This document shows positions 1-12,600 of a stretch of 64,000 nucleotides of DNA, piece after piece. Origin of the DNA: Xylogone sp. PMI_703. Its lineage: Eukaryota; Ascomycota; Leotiomycetes. Under the pieces are notes generated by a model. That model did no database searches, had not been told where the DNA came from, and was given only the letters and a program-made list of their open reading frames with translations. The stretch spans positions 744,001 to 808,000 of the forward strand of contig JAJTUQ010000003.1 of the NCBI GenBank assembly GCA_021399445.1, written 5' to 3'. Position numbers and translations under genes: made by a program. Numbering within the stretch: position 1 is the stretch's first letter; every line of letters begins with the position of its first letter.

Positions 1-175
1 TGAGGGCGAATGCTTCTCCAATCAACTACAGGCGTTGCAACAATGTTACTATAATGCCCCGACACCCTTTCCAGCCACTTGAGGTATGAATTAATCCCCA
101 TATATACGGTATTAGTTTTGCTATCGACCAGTGCGCACCGTGAAGAAATATCTCGGTTGGAGTATTCTCAAGAAA

Positions 176-2429
176 ATGAGTCTTTCAGAGACTGCTGATC
201 CCCATCAAGGGACTGCGACCTGGTCTGAGACTGTACCTACATCATATTTTGATGATATGTGTGCATATGAGGAGCAAAATTATACTAATGATGAAAGCTC
301 GGGTGGCAGACAAGAACAGTTTCTCGAGTTACTCGATGTTTATCACATTGATGGAAGTAAGTCTAAAAAGTTTGACGATGTTATAATTCTTGTACAGTAT
401 TATCAGGCTATGTTCTAATCAGAGCTTTAGAAGATGGCCTATGCATCTGCGCAAGGCCTGAATGCGTGGGAAGATCCTTAGGAGAAATACAACCTCTGCA
501 ATCTTTTCATGATGGCGTAGATCCGGATACCGAACATTTCATTCTTTGTATGACGAATTCCGATGGATTATTTTCAAGTGATGAAACGTTACTCCATCAT
601 GAGCCTCTGCCGAATGGGCCATCTATCAGTTTGCGGAGGCCAGCTAGAAACACGACATGGCCAATCGATGTGACAGCTCCTGAGGAGCAAACACAGGAGC
701 AAGGAAAGGTTCAATTTGAAAGTGCATCACCCGGCGGTGATTTACAAGTTGACAAAAAACTGGATGAGGCAGAGCAACATCAGCATCTGTCCATGCCACC
801 CGAGACGAGTAGTCCAGACACCACTTTGACCATTAACCGTACGGACCACTCCATTGAGATATGTAGCCAGCCTCCATTGAATACTTATTCCATTAATTCT
901 GCAGTAGAATCCTCAGTTCCTCAATGGCCCTCAGGTCTAAATCAGAAAGAGAAAGATTTTATGCGCTCATCTCGTGACAGGATCTATTCCTGCACCAACA
1001 GGGTCTGCTCATGGTCATTCAAAACGAAATATCACTGGGAGCGGCACGAACTAAATGTCCATTGGCGCAACGGATATTTATGTATGGAATGTAATGTTGC
1101 GATAAATGATAGCCATAGGAGATCAATATGTGGGTTCTGTTTTGCTGTCTTTTCCAGCGACGGCGATGTCAAAAAGCATATTCTTAGCTGCGATGATGCA
1201 TTAGCTGCAAAAGAATCTTTCAAGCATAGGGACCAATTGATGGTACATCTTATAAAGAAGCACGACGTCCAGCGTGGAGATAAAAGGCTACGTGATATGG
1301 ACAGATGGTTCTATTGTTTCGAAAGAAAATGGCCAAAACAATGTGGATTCTGCGGAGAGATCTTCAACGCATGGAAGAAAAGAGTGGATCACGTAGCAAG
1401 GCATTTCAGGGAGGGACGATTGATCTCAGAGTGGACCCTTCCCTTCTTCCAGGCATGTCAGAAAGAAGAGTTGGAATCACAGGCCTCTCAAGAAATCAAC
1501 AACAGCGAAAATAGCAGGAACGATGGCACTAGTTATCACACCAGCGACGAAAAGCCTTCCCCTCAAATTGACTTTGCAATACCTGATACTAGTTCTATGG
1601 CACGAAAGAACAGCAGCGGACGCTCTAATTGGAGGGAGAGTAATTTTGAGATTGAAGAATATTATACAGGCTTGTACTGGGACATTAATTCTAGCAATCA
1701 CTCTATTTGCGGATCAAATACACTCGAGAGATCTCAGCAGCTCCTCGGCAGAACGAATTCTTCATCCAATAAGTCTTCCATTGAGGATGGTGGATACATC
1801 CGTGAGGTGCTCATTGCAGCTGAATCGTCAAATTCTTTTTCTCCTGCCATGGTGCGGTTTTTGGAAGAAGATGTTTGGGATGGACCAATCAATATCATGG
1901 TCGCACTCTGGTATAATCCGATTCGAGCCCTCATACCTGATTCGACCACTCTAGCAAACGACAGTTTATCGGCTCAAATATCAACACCGGGACCCACAAT
2001 TCTAGGGAAAAGGAAGAGATATCAAGGTAAAGTGTACCTCTCACATCCAGTATTTGCATCTTTACTAACATAAGCATACATATAGCTTTCGAGCGATCTC
2101 CTTCTGAGCGAAAATTATCTAAGCGAATAAAGAGAGTGCTACCAGTTATAAACGCAGCGGAAGAGGAGTTACGAGAATGGATGGACGAAATACATCTTGA
2201 GAGCATGCCACGGGTACCCGGGCCGTTTGCTGCTATAATCCCTCTTGAAGAGGACCCACTCCCCGAGTCCTTACGATACTCATACGACTATTACCGAATG
2301 TGTAGACATGAATATTCAGAGGATACTTCTCCATTGCTTTCCCATCTAGGTAGCCTCGCGAGGGTCTTCAGTGCCCCTTCAGATATATCTTTTGAGTGGG
2401 AGAGGAAGCATATCTTACATTCTGAATAG
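176..2429 (+). CDS. C2H2-type zinc-finger protein, three exons
   Basis: Probable nuclear DNA-binding protein of about 706-717 aa. Exon 1 is 176-356, starting at ATG 176. Exon 2 runs to 2026 and exon 3 is 2086-2429. The second intron (2027-2085) is clear, with donor GTAAAG, branch CTAAC and acceptor TATAG. The first acceptor is 397, 406 or 430; all three keep the frame open, so the exact join is uncertain. The middle of the protein holds C/H clusters: YSC-x4-C followed by an H-x4-H pair near 990-1065, then CMEC, CGFC with a spaced H/C, and CGFCGEIF with a paired H near 1340-1400. Ser/Asn-rich, low-complexity regions flank the fingers. The finger spacing is irregular, as in many fungal C2H2 proteins of unknown target. 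I recognise the class, not the gene. Confidence 0.72.
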
Positions 2430-4142
2430 CCATAATCTATGTTGAAAATTGGTATTTTTTTTAAGGGATCAGATGCTTGAGACCTGCAGCCTGGGTCTAG
2501 CTTGGATTAAACATTGCTTCCATAAATTTCGTTAGAGTTGTCTTTATTGTAATAGTTGTCCTTAAACGTCTCTCACTCAGTGTACGGGTCGAAATACTTC
2601 AAATAGGCACCAAAAAATTCGGAATAACTATATACAAATATACAATTAACCAGACCCACTTACTAGCACTTTATCGCGGCCGAAGCTATTAAGGTATTGC
2701 AAGTGCGTCATTGTACTTGGTGCACACGTAGACATATTGATCGATAACAAGAGCATACGTAAACTAGGAGACGTCTCCCGTTAAGATATGATGTATTACC
2801 TAGGGACCCATTCGGGAAGGTGTCACTACGCGTTGCAGAGATATCGCAAACGTCTGTATTGCCTCCTTGACGTACGAGGCCTAGAGAAGCTGGAGAGCGA
2901 CAATCCGCGTCGACTGTGGGACGTAGAGCAGAGTTGAGACGTAGCGCAGTAGGAGTCGATGATTGGCCCGAAGGGAGTTCTCGAAGCGGGCATAGCTCGG
3001 GATGCCCAGCACGGCCAGTTGCGGCACTCGGACACGGCAGGTTCAGGCACCCAGGCCGCACTTATGGAGCTCTCCTGGACGGACACTCATGATCGTGGCG
3101 AACGTCCCTTGAGCTGATTGATTCCAGACGGATTCTAGAAGCGTGCTTACAAGGAAAGCTTCATGGGTTTGCGTAGATTTTCTACATGAGGCATATATTT
3201 AAACCATATATAGCTAGCAAAGTAGAATAAGGTTTTGACGTGGATCCACAATCCGCGAAGGTTACGCCGCCAGTGCAGTTCATGTGGCCCATGGGACCCG
3301 TAAGACGACGTCAAAGTGCTTGAGCAGAATGATACTCAGGTACTCGGATACAGAAGAGCAGCCGTAGAAATTCCACCAGTGATGTGTGATTATGCCGTGA
3401 ATTTCTCCATCCATTCATCCGCCTTGTTTGAAGGAGTCGTGCTGTACCGTGGCTGGTAAGCTGTGGTAGTTGTGGCTGGAGCGCAGAAATACTCTCCGAG
3501 GGGTGTCCGAACGGACATTTGTGGCGCTCTTCCCTCGCAGAAAAAGCATCTCCCCAAATCCAACGATGCATCTCCGGGACCACTCATCGTACTCTTCGCA
3601 TTCGTCGCACCTGTCACTACTTGACATAGTTTCTCCTTCGGAACCGCAGCCGGGGGAATTCGTGACGTCAATGAGCCAATCCCGACTCGGACTTGCTTGG
3701 AGCAAAAATTATCACCATCTTCTGAACTTTGCGGAACTTCGCGAGATGGGCCCCAATGGATGCATTTCGGCATCGATGACTTCATTGGATATCAATAATG
3801 CAGTCTACTGAGTTATTATCTTTATTAAATAAGGAGATGTTCTCCCCCGGAGCTGTGTCCGTCCTTGCATACTGAAGTACACAGTAAATCAAATCAATAG
3901 AGTGATCGCAAGTATACCACGTGATATCAGCCGCCCGCACACAAAGCCCAGTTTATCCAGTACAGGCATATTGGATTCAATCAACTATACAATTATAGCT
4001 CATATCTATCCCGCCTCTCTTTCATTTCCAAGCTCTCAACATTTGCAGTAGTTGGACCCAATTACGAGATAATCATTCACGTGACCCTCAACTCTTTCAG
4101 CTTCTTTATCTCGGATTTACTATTCTCCATCGGCCAATCACC
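2430..4142. other. Intergenic region, no supported gene
   Basis: The stretch 2800-3800 is clearly more GC-rich than its flanks and is open in several overlapping frames on both strands. The longest is a minus-strand frame at 3390-3785. None has a recognisable domain, and overlapping open frames are expected in GC-rich DNA. The last 300 bases are presumably the promoter of the regulator that starts at 4143; a CACGTG-like box (cacgtgat) lies near 3918. Confidence 0.4.
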
Positions 4143-6136
4143 ATGGACGAGCCCCGTGAGGATGTTCAGGAACGATCCGCAAGCAGCGACTCGGGCTCCG
4201 ATACAGACACCCCGGCTGCTCCCCTGCGCCCACCCCTCGAGCTCAACTTCGTCATGCACGACGACCAGGTCCGCGTTCGCAGCATCGCCAGTCGAGCTTC
4301 ATGGGCACGCCGCAGGCACAATGCTCTGTCACGACGGCGCTCGCGGCCCAGTGTCCAACGACGAATAGCACCCAGAAACATCATCCAGCCAGAACATCCA
4401 TCGCACGAACACGAAGAGCAACGACGCCATGAGCGATTGCCTGATCGAACGCGGGCACCCTTGTACGAGGCCCTGAGACCCTTGACACTGGAGTCTTCTT
4501 CTTCTAGCGAGCAGGTTAACACTGCTTCCTCATCTGCGCCTCGCTCGACCACGGTAGGTGCAAAGAGACGGCGCGAAGACGAGGGTCTGCCGGATCAGAT
4601 TTACTCGGGAGTCAAGCATGCCTTCTCTTTGGCGAAGGTCGATCCATTCGACACCATGCCTGTCAGTCTCACGGCCAAGGACCAAGGCCTCCTTCACCAC
4701 TGTAAGCTTCATCAGACTTCTTTGATGCTATATCTATTCAGAGCTGAACTAAAAATGAATAATCCACAGGGCTCAGCACCTATGCCACCATGATGTTTGA
4801 CCAATCAATAGAACAGAGTTTCAATCCCATGCGCGAGGTCTGGGTTCCAATCGACTTTTCGAATGCGGCCTCTTTCCACGGCATGCTGGCTCATGCTGCT
4901 GCTCATGTTGCCTACCTGAAAGGAGAGAGTGTCTCGGCTGCTGCAATCGAGCATAAGCTCGAAGCACTGCGACTTGTGAACAATTGGCTCCAGGATCCGG
5001 TCCTGGCTATCAGCGATGATGCCTTCTCTGCAGTACTGGGTCTGCTTACATTTGAGGTATGTTGAACTTCTTCATTATTTGCTCTCTCTTTTCCTATCGT
5101 CTAGCGCTATGATGAGTTTTGAATAGCTCGAAATTCCATGAGAGTGTGGCCGTTTGCCATCTTCTTTTCTTGTTCTAAATTATAAATCCATCTATTATCG
5201 TGCCCTGAACTTGCTTCGCTGCGCTTTTGCTAACTTCTGGTCTGAATTCAGAGATATTGGGGCTCTGAAGAAGAATGGTCATTACATCTTCGCGGACTGC
5301 GCCAGATGACTGCGAACCGTGGAGGACTCGACTCGTTCCAGGAGAACTGGCGACTGGGTCTCGTAGTAGAAATGTAAGTTCATGAACATACAATAAATAG
5401 AAGAACCTCATTGGTGAAATTTATACTAATGCATCCCTCTAGGGTACTGTCCATGTCCAAACCAAGCTGGTTTTTCTCATCCAACTCACCAACAACATTA
5501 TCTCTATTTTCAATCGCGCCGCCAGCTTCCAGTCTCGGCTTGGTCCGACTCATCCCTGACGGCGGTAAAAAGCTTCAAAGCCTCTGGTTTCTCTCCTTTA
5601 TCCAGGATCTCCGAACCATAAAACCACCATCCTCTCCTCCTCCCCCAGAGACATTAGATAAATACCCGGGAATTACTGAAGCACTAGAATGTGTAGGCGA
5701 TTCACTACACAGACACTTGGCCAGGTCGAGAATCAACCACGTCCGTGACTCGGAAATGCTCGCCAGGATGAAATGTCTGTTCTACATTGCAGTCACAGTC
5801 AAGGATTCAACCAACCAGGACCTCCTGTCGATATCTCATATATATAACAACTCAACTATACAGGAACTCGAGGCCTCGTTAACCGACAACCAAGATATCT
5901 GGAAAGACTCGGTCCAGGCTCTGCATCAATTCCTGTTCAACCCATCAGGAGATCTAGATTTCGAGAAGGTGCAATATGTGGAGGCGATGGTAGATGTAGC
6001 TGGTTCTTTAAACGACGACATGTGGACCGGATTGGAGAGATGCTTGCTAGATGTCCTTCGCGCAGAGATTAGGGGGAGCAGAGCGAGAAATAATCCTTAC
6101 ACCGTAGACTCGTTGCTTGCTAGCATGTATGTCTGA
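4143..6136 (+). CDS. Fungal-specific transcription factor (Fungal_trans_2 / tachykinin-family type), four exons
   Basis: Predicted 553-aa nuclear regulator. Exons are 4143-4701, 4770-5056, 5252-5373 and 5443-6136; every junction keeps the frame (donors GTAAGC, GTATGT, GTAAGT, GTACTG-side acceptor CTCTAG). The N-terminal 170 residues are acidic then Arg-rich (RRR, SRASWARRRH) and contain no zinc-cluster cysteines. This is usual for the fungal regulators annotated as 'tachykinin family' proteins, which carry only the middle domain. The conserved core runs from LSTYATMMFDQS through LLTFE, then WSLHLRGLRQMT and RGGLDSF, which matches the Fungal_trans_2 (DUF3468) pattern 'LLTFE..WxxHlxGLxxmvxxRGGL'. 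Function and targets are unknown. The gene looks intact. Confidence 0.82.
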
Positions 6137-6509
6137 TACTGATGTAGAATGGATTTTGGGAGGAAGGCATGGGCTGCTGCACTAATTTTGTAGCGATGAT
6201 GTTAATGAGTTACATGATCGATGAATTATGAGCCATTGATAGTTGGATATAATAGAACTGTATAGTATACTCTTAAATGAATACAAGGTCTCTATGGAGC
6301 GAAATAGATACATGTACATTCCGTACGTAATAATACAGTTCTTATAATGCAGGATACAGAACAGATGCACGGTTTATATAATACAGGACAAATCCAAGCG
6401 TAAAAAGTCATCATTAAACTCTGATCAGAACCTGAGCAAGTACCAACACTAAAGTCGCCTATATGCAAAACAAAATGGCAACGCTACTATCTCAAAAACA
6501 ATTTGCAAT
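6137..6509. other. Convergent 3' intergenic region
   Basis: This AT-rich spacer lies between two convergent genes, the plus-strand regulator ending at 6136 and the minus-strand ankyrin-like gene ending at 6510. It should hold both 3' UTRs. I see no open frame or repeat of note in it. Confidence 0.5.
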
Positions 6510-7183
6510 TTAGTCATCGTCTTCGTAATCCGAGGAATCCTTGGGTGAGGGAGACCGCAAGCAACTGAACCGGTTAACAAAGTCATGTCGATACGCTCTT
6601 CTAGCATCACGTCCTATATTCAATTTAAGTTAACAACGCTATTCCCTCCATTCACCTCAATACCTCCTAATACATATACCCACACATATATACACAATAT
6701 AAAAGAAGAAAAAGATGAAAGAGAACACTCACTATCAAGCCTCCTCGCCCTCCTCTCCATCAACCCATACGCCTCCCTAAAAAACGGCACCAACTCACTC
6801 CAATACTGCGGATCCTTCTCATCCACCCCCCACTGCGCCATCTCCCGCATCTCCTCCAGCGCCGACCTCGTCCCCAGCGGGCCCGCCAGCCGTGGATCCG
6901 CCCCGTGCTTCAGCAGCAGCTTGATCACGGGGATGTTGTCCTTCAGGTAGTCCAGGTTGGCGCGCGTGTACTCGACCGCGAAGTTCAGCGGCCGTCCGTA
7001 GCTCGCGTGCGGGTCGCCCACGGGGTCCAGCTGGTTGACGTCGTCGCCGGCTTTGATGGCTTGTTTCATCATCTTGAGCTTGGCTGCTAGTGGGAGGTCG
7101 GAGATCGGGACGTACAGGAGCGGGTAGATGTACCGGCTCTTGCCCCGGAATTCGTATTCTGGAGGCAGGGGGTCTGCAGCCAT
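6510..7183 (-). CDS. Small ankyrin-repeat-like protein
   Basis: Predicted 184-aa soluble protein in two exons: 6733-7183 (ATG at 7183) and 6510-6613. The intron has donor GTGAGT and an AATATAG acceptor. The junction restores a basic stretch (RRARRLD-RRDARRAYRHDF) ending in an acidic SPSPKDSSDYEDDD tail and a TAA stop. About two ankyrin-like units are visible: AIKAGDDVNQLDP with PLNFAVEY, then VIKLLLKHGADPRL. The rest of the protein has no further units, so it is a minimal ankyrin protein rather than a long solenoid. A partner or role cannot be inferred from its neighbours. Confidence 0.75.
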
Positions 7184-8457
7184 TTGTGGCTGTGTTCTTC
7201 GTGTTTTTCCTTTTTTTGGGCTGAGTGAGGCTGCGGTTTAGGTGCTGTGAGGTTGGAAGAAGGTTGGGACGGTGACGAGGATGATGGTTAGGCGTGGATG
7301 TGGAGTAGGGTTACATTTCTGACTTGGGGCCTTAGAATTGTGGCGTGGAATGAGCGTCGAAACGTAGTTACATCTTGTGATTTTGATGCGTTTCAGATAT
7401 TTTGGTGGTTGAGTCTGAGTTTTGGGAATGAGATCGGTAATTAGTCCCATTGAGATGTGCTGGCGGGACTCAAGATCTCTTTTAATGTAAGGCACTCTAG
7501 AAATCGATTGTGGTATGGTTTTCACGTAGAAATCATTTGGATGGGATTGTCAGCAAGCCAAGTTGCTATTGAGTATCCGAACGTATGAATCTAGGTCATT
7601 CATAAGAGGTTTGGTTGTACCATTTTTGATTGTGAAGGATAAATCATATCTCCTTCAGTATTGGCCAATAAAATACCGGATGTCTATGTCCAGCCAATTA
7701 TATGGAAACCCGGATGCTGCGCTAGTTCATTGGTTCTTGTCATTCGTTATATCCGGCTATATCCGCAAAATCCCGACGCTCCATAATAGCGGACTCGCAA
7801 GTCTTCACACTACGGTACAAACATACATTTATGGATATGGCACACTGGTATATGATAATGCGAGTTCAGATAATATCTAGTTACATCAAAGTCGCTTCCA
7901 GCTTTCCAACAATTCACATTCCAAAACTCTAGACCTTCTAGTGCAATCTGTGCTACCATAGAGCACAGACTTATTCCCCTATATCGCGGGATATCTTGGA
8001 TCACAACATCCCTATTTTCCTGGATTATCAGACAGATAATCGTGGTTGACGATTATCTCTGATAATTCACAAAATAGGGGGGGTTGTGCTCGAACATATC
8101 CTGAGATATACCTCTAGACTCACATTCCAAACTTGTCGCCTCTGCGGCCAGAAGTCGGTAACGAGAGACTGAGAGGAATGACGAATAAAACATACCGGGA
8201 CAATGTTTGTCAACGTAATGGGGCAAAAGCAATAGGCCTTGACGAGCCTCCCCGGATGACGTCCCTGGCAGACCACCTCGCGGTTCCCAGGCCCATCGTT
8301 GGCCGGTCTACAATGGACCCAGGAACGGCGACAGTGAGAAATAGGGGGCACCATCCGCGGATCACAACTGCAACGACACCAAAAACGAATCTCGCTCCTA
8401 CTACCCAAACAATTTCCCCTGTGTATATAAGGCTACCTTTTGAACCTTGGACCTGAA
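7184..8457. other. Intergenic region containing a long palindrome
   Basis: This separates the 5' end of the ankyrin-like gene from the 3' end of a C2H2 regulator. Short open frames on both strands have no domain. The notable element is the palindrome at 7980-8110, listed separately. A 14-base direct similarity (cacattccaaaact / cacattccaaactt) lies just outside each side of it, near 7916 and 8122. Confidence 0.5.
7980..8110. repeat. 131-bp imperfect palindrome (hairpin element)
   Basis: The left arm 7980-8043 and the reverse complement of 8049-8110 match over their whole length with a few mismatches and two small indels, around a 5-nt centre (8044-8048). Shared blocks from outside in are TATATC, GGATAT, CACAAC, CCTATTTT, ATTATCAGA and ATAATCGT. 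It could fold into a long hairpin. It resembles a foldback or MITE-like element, but no target-site duplication is certain. Confidence 0.75.
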
Positions 8458-9416
8458 CTAAGATGATTGAAGATGTTTTTTCATATGTCGACTCCTATTG
8501 TCTGCTCTTGTAAACGACTCACCACACCCAGGATACTCGCAGTGGTACCGCTCTCGGCTGTTTTCTGTCAGATGGACCTGCTGATGGCGGATGAGGTCTT
8601 TTTCAAGTGAAAACGCCCTCGGTTGACTATGATCACGATGATCGCAGACAAATGGCTTCCTGTGGTATCGAAGATGATGGCTAGATTACTGTCAGCACCT
8701 TCAATCAATATAAAGGGAATATAAGAATGCTGCTCCTGTGACATACTTGAGAGCATGCTTGTCTTTACTAATCTTCGTGCAGCCTGGTTCAGGGCAAGGT
8801 ATTCCTCCCTTTGGAGAACCTCCTGTGGCTCGAGGGTTCTGTGGCTGCTGCCCCTGATTTGGCTGTGTCGAAGATTCTGCGCCAATAGTGGTGGAATCTG
8901 CTGTCATTACGGTGCCCTCCCATTCAGGCCATACATATGGTATCGGCTCCGAATCCATCACCGTACCATGCCCCATATCGCTTCTTGGTATGGACGTCTG
9001 ATCAAACACTGTTTCCTCCACAGTATACCCCGATCCCACCAGATAGTAATCATGACCACCAGGCAATTCAGGACTCGATTCAACCCAGACAAGAGAGTCT
9101 CCCGGTCCCGGACGAGAGTTGTACTCACTAGGCTCTGGATTGCTACCGCGTTCAGGATTGCCTGACTGTGACTGATCACTGTGCCATCCCCCAGATATTG
9201 TGTAACAAGCGGAGCCGGACTCCGCTTGAGAATATTTAGATAAAGAAAGAGTAGGCTGTGTTTTGCATTAGCATCAATTGCATACAAATGAGCCGTGGCG
9301 ATGGAGAGCACATACATTTCAAGATCCCCTGAGCGAGTTGCCGATGAGATGGATCGAAACAGACTCAAAGAATAGCGTTGAAGATCCCGGTTTAAGTACT
9401 GCGAAAATGAGGGCAT
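8458..9416 (-). CDS. C2H2 zinc-finger transcription factor, three exons
   Basis: Predicted DNA-binding protein of about 244 aa. The last two exons are secure: 8747-9178 (or to 9255) and 8458-8659, joined across a GTATGT...CACAG intron at 8660-8746. The C-terminal third holds a finger start CPEPGC, a second finger FVCDHRD...RHQQVH, and a classic third finger CEYPGC-x12-H-x3-H, followed by a TAG stop at 8458. The first exon is less certain. ATG 9416 with donor GTATGT (9315) and acceptor CACAG (9179) gives a continuous frame; an alternative acceptor at 9256 needs a weak donor. An in-frame stop lies just upstream of 9255, so a 5' exon is required. The promoter carries four copies of a GC-rich motif (listed separately). 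Confidence 0.7.
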
Positions 9417-9421
9417 TCCCA

Positions 9422-9660
9422 GGGGCGGCCTCTCACTCACTACCTCCACGGCTCAGCGCAGTATGAAAAGTGGTGATGACATGAGTTGTTCCCAGTCATA
9501 AGCGCTGCTTACAGCCACCATCTTTGACACCCTCCAGTTATATTGGTTGCAGAATTTTATTTGTGATATCCGCAAGGGGCGGCCTCAGTGGATACATGAT
9601 TCTTCATTGTGATAAGAGAGTTGCGATGGTGCGGCCTCTTTGCTACTAGGGGCGGCCTCT
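9422..9660. promoter_or_regulatory. Cluster of four GGGGCGGCCTC-type motifs
   Basis: The motif reads GGGGCGGCCTCTC at 9422-9434, GGGGCGGCCTC at 9576-9586, GGTGCGGCCTCT at 9628-9639 and GGGGCGGCCTCT at 9649-9660, all in the same orientation. These are GC-rich islands in AT-rich DNA immediately upstream of the minus-strand C2H2 regulator that starts near 9416. Their position suggests operator sites, perhaps for the adjacent protein or another zinc-finger factor. Function is inferred. Confidence 0.5.
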
Positions 9661-12600
9661 CGGTCATGCATGGGAACCGGATATGATGGGTACGAAAAAT
9701 TTGTAAAGGTTGCTCATGTGTCCAGCATTCTTACCACTAGCCGTTATTCATTGGAAATTAGCTTGAGTAGCCCGATTTATCCTCGATTGACAGGTACTCG
9801 GTGGTATTGCTGATGGAGCTGGGAGTTTTGGTGCTGGCTAGTCGATATGTATTGTACTCCCACATCGAATCGCACCACAATGTCAAGTTATTGGCTGCGC
9901 TCGGTCTTACACTAGCTCTCTCAACATCGTGGGCCCTAATATTATTAGTATGTGTTCTAACACTGCCAGCAGAAAGGTACTGAGCCATGATTTCCACTCA
10001 CTGCTCCTTGAGCTAATTATCATCACCACCTTGCGAGCACTCCACCTCAAATAATCTAAAAGATTAAAACACAGGTACAAAGACTTCTTTCACCTAAACC
10101 CAAGCAGAAGTTTGATGACGTAAGTTCACAATACATTTAATTGGTCCATGTCTTATGACTGAAGCATAAACCGATACTATTCTCATAAGGCAAAAGCAGT
10201 CAATGAAATTTGAAGTCAGTAGTATATCTCCTATCCTTCCTTAGCTCCCGCATACTATTTAGTTAGTGTACTGTAGTCAATTTTTATTTACTTTAGAGTG
10301 GTCTAGCGGAGCTAAGTTTAACGCTATCGCATTGCCATCACTACACGGACTCATTTACAAGGGCCATTCCTGTTTGGTACTAGAAACTTGACATCATAGG
10401 AATAATGGAACTAAAGATTATGAAGATAGGGGAAACCAATAAATTCTCCTGGTATAACTTGTCTAACTTCTTCAAATGTACTATTTACAGCCTTGGAGGA
10501 TCAACACTAAGAGATGTAAAATCTATTGTAGAAAAGATGTGGCAAAACCAAGAAAAAAAGTCGGAAAGAAATAAGAACTTATAATAATGAGAAGTATATT
10601 TGTCACTGTCAAAGCAAACATTTGAATTTGAACATAGGTAGACATTCGAGGTGTAGCCAGTAGTAAAAAGGGCACTAGAAGGAGCGCACCGGCGGTAGAG
10701 CAAGATTCCAGTACACACTCGGCATATGCATACGATCTGATCTGGGCATATAAACGCGCTATGAGCAAATCAAGTAATATTCCTACGTGGTATCTATTAG
10801 GAAGCTATATTCTCTTTATTCGTACACCAGCATAAGAATTCAAACAAGATCCACCTCCCCGTAACATCACCAAGCACCAGGGCATGACTGTGAGTGCTTC
10901 AGCTAGGCTGTTTGATCTGCTTTCTAATCCCTGACGAGTCATTGTTATGTTATGTTCATCTTTTCTCTTTCTCTTATTAATATTCTTGTAATAATATAAT
11001 TAGTCTGTTACTATTACAGACAGATTTGATGTCAGGGTCTAGAAGAAGTAAAAGATACATGCATCCATATACCAAATTGTATAAAGGGACGAACATATCT
11101 TCAATACTATTTAAATAACACTATATCAAAAATTAGTTCCTGCGAGTCTGTAAGTTAGCCCATTGATTGCATTTCTACTTTTGCCCCCGCATATCGCAAC
11201 AGATATCCATTTTACTATTTCCATACCGCTAGATTTTAACTTTTTAGATTTTTTAATCCTCGAAATGATATGGAATCTTGATTATGATTCATTTGGTCTT
11301 TTTGAATTGCGGCGTGGGGAGTAGGTATATAAATTAAGACTAGGATTCATTACGTTCAGAGATTTACTAACAACCGATGTTGGTAACGAGCATACGAGCG
11401 GTACTGTACGTGAGATTTTGGAAACATGCTTTTAGTCTCTTTTGAGTTTGATGACTACTCTTTATATTTTCCTCTTGAACGCTGCTTATGAGGATTGAGC
11501 AGTTGCCTAACTAGGTCCCTTATACAAAAGGGTTGATCTGGCTAAAGAATGCTCCATTCAGAAGAGTGATGAGATTAAGCGCTGTACATTACGCTATACC
11601 TACTACTACAATGGCCAACGTATCCCGGAGATAAATCCCATACCCCACCGGATTACTAGAAATGGAATTACGATTTGATAGTATCCCGCAATGCTTAGCG
11701 TCATACTATCGACTATCATTGTTTCCCCGATCGTGTAGCACGCTCAAAGGCAGAATCTGGCCAGGATATGCGAAGTATAGCTGTACACGTATCCGGGAAA
11801 GCCCCACGTGAAGAAAGGCCTTAGAGGGGCTGTACTGGGAGCAATAGACCAAAAGCACGCTTAGTTACTGTCAAAGCTAAGAGTTATGGGGAAATGTCGG
11901 AGCTGACTCTCGTCTTATGTAGCAGACACTATGACTTGCCACAGCTTTGTGAGCAGTATTTGGTAACACGTAGACTGATCCATCCTGGAGTCAACATGGC
12001 CGTCATGTGACTAATACCAAATATATCTGATTGAAGGGTGATGAAGAAGCAGTACCAACAAAAATGGCCAGATGGAGTGAATGTAAGTCTGGTACTGCGT
12101 CAGCCGTACTTCTGTATGCAATTTTGAAATATTTGGGGTCCAAATAAATCCACAAAAGTGGCACCTTGGATCCGTTTTCACCCACTTTTCTAACCGAAAT
12201 GCCCTGCTTTCACGACAAGAGTAGCCTATAGGTGCTATTGACTAAGAGAACACCAATCACTTGTAGCCAGCAAAACTGTCACACCACTAGCAGGAAGACG
12301 TGCTTTCCGCCCTACGTACGGCGCAGGTGGAGAAGCCTCTACTATACTATATGGAGAAATTCAACCGTAAGCTACTAACTGGCAAGTATATTCTTGCCTA
12401 TGTGATCATTATATAGGCAGATATAGCTTTCTACAGCTCCACATAGAATCTCCTTTTGAGTACTTGTTGAAAGGTAATCTAGCTTGAAAAGAAGAGGCTG
12501 CTTCGATCAAGCCAGCAGTTTATGGGACTATCTATGATAGATGAAGCTTCTTCCATATCGTCTTGCAGCTCCATACAGCAGATACTGAGATGATCAACCC

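Noticed and set aside
2708..3811. Overlapping GC-rich frames on both strands, up to 131 codons
   Set aside because: No domain, no consistent splice partner, and overlapping frames on both strands are what GC-rich non-coding DNA gives.
8067..8456. Opposing frames of about 110 codons
   Set aside because: They overlap each other and the palindrome, have no domain, and lie just past the stop of the C2H2 gene.
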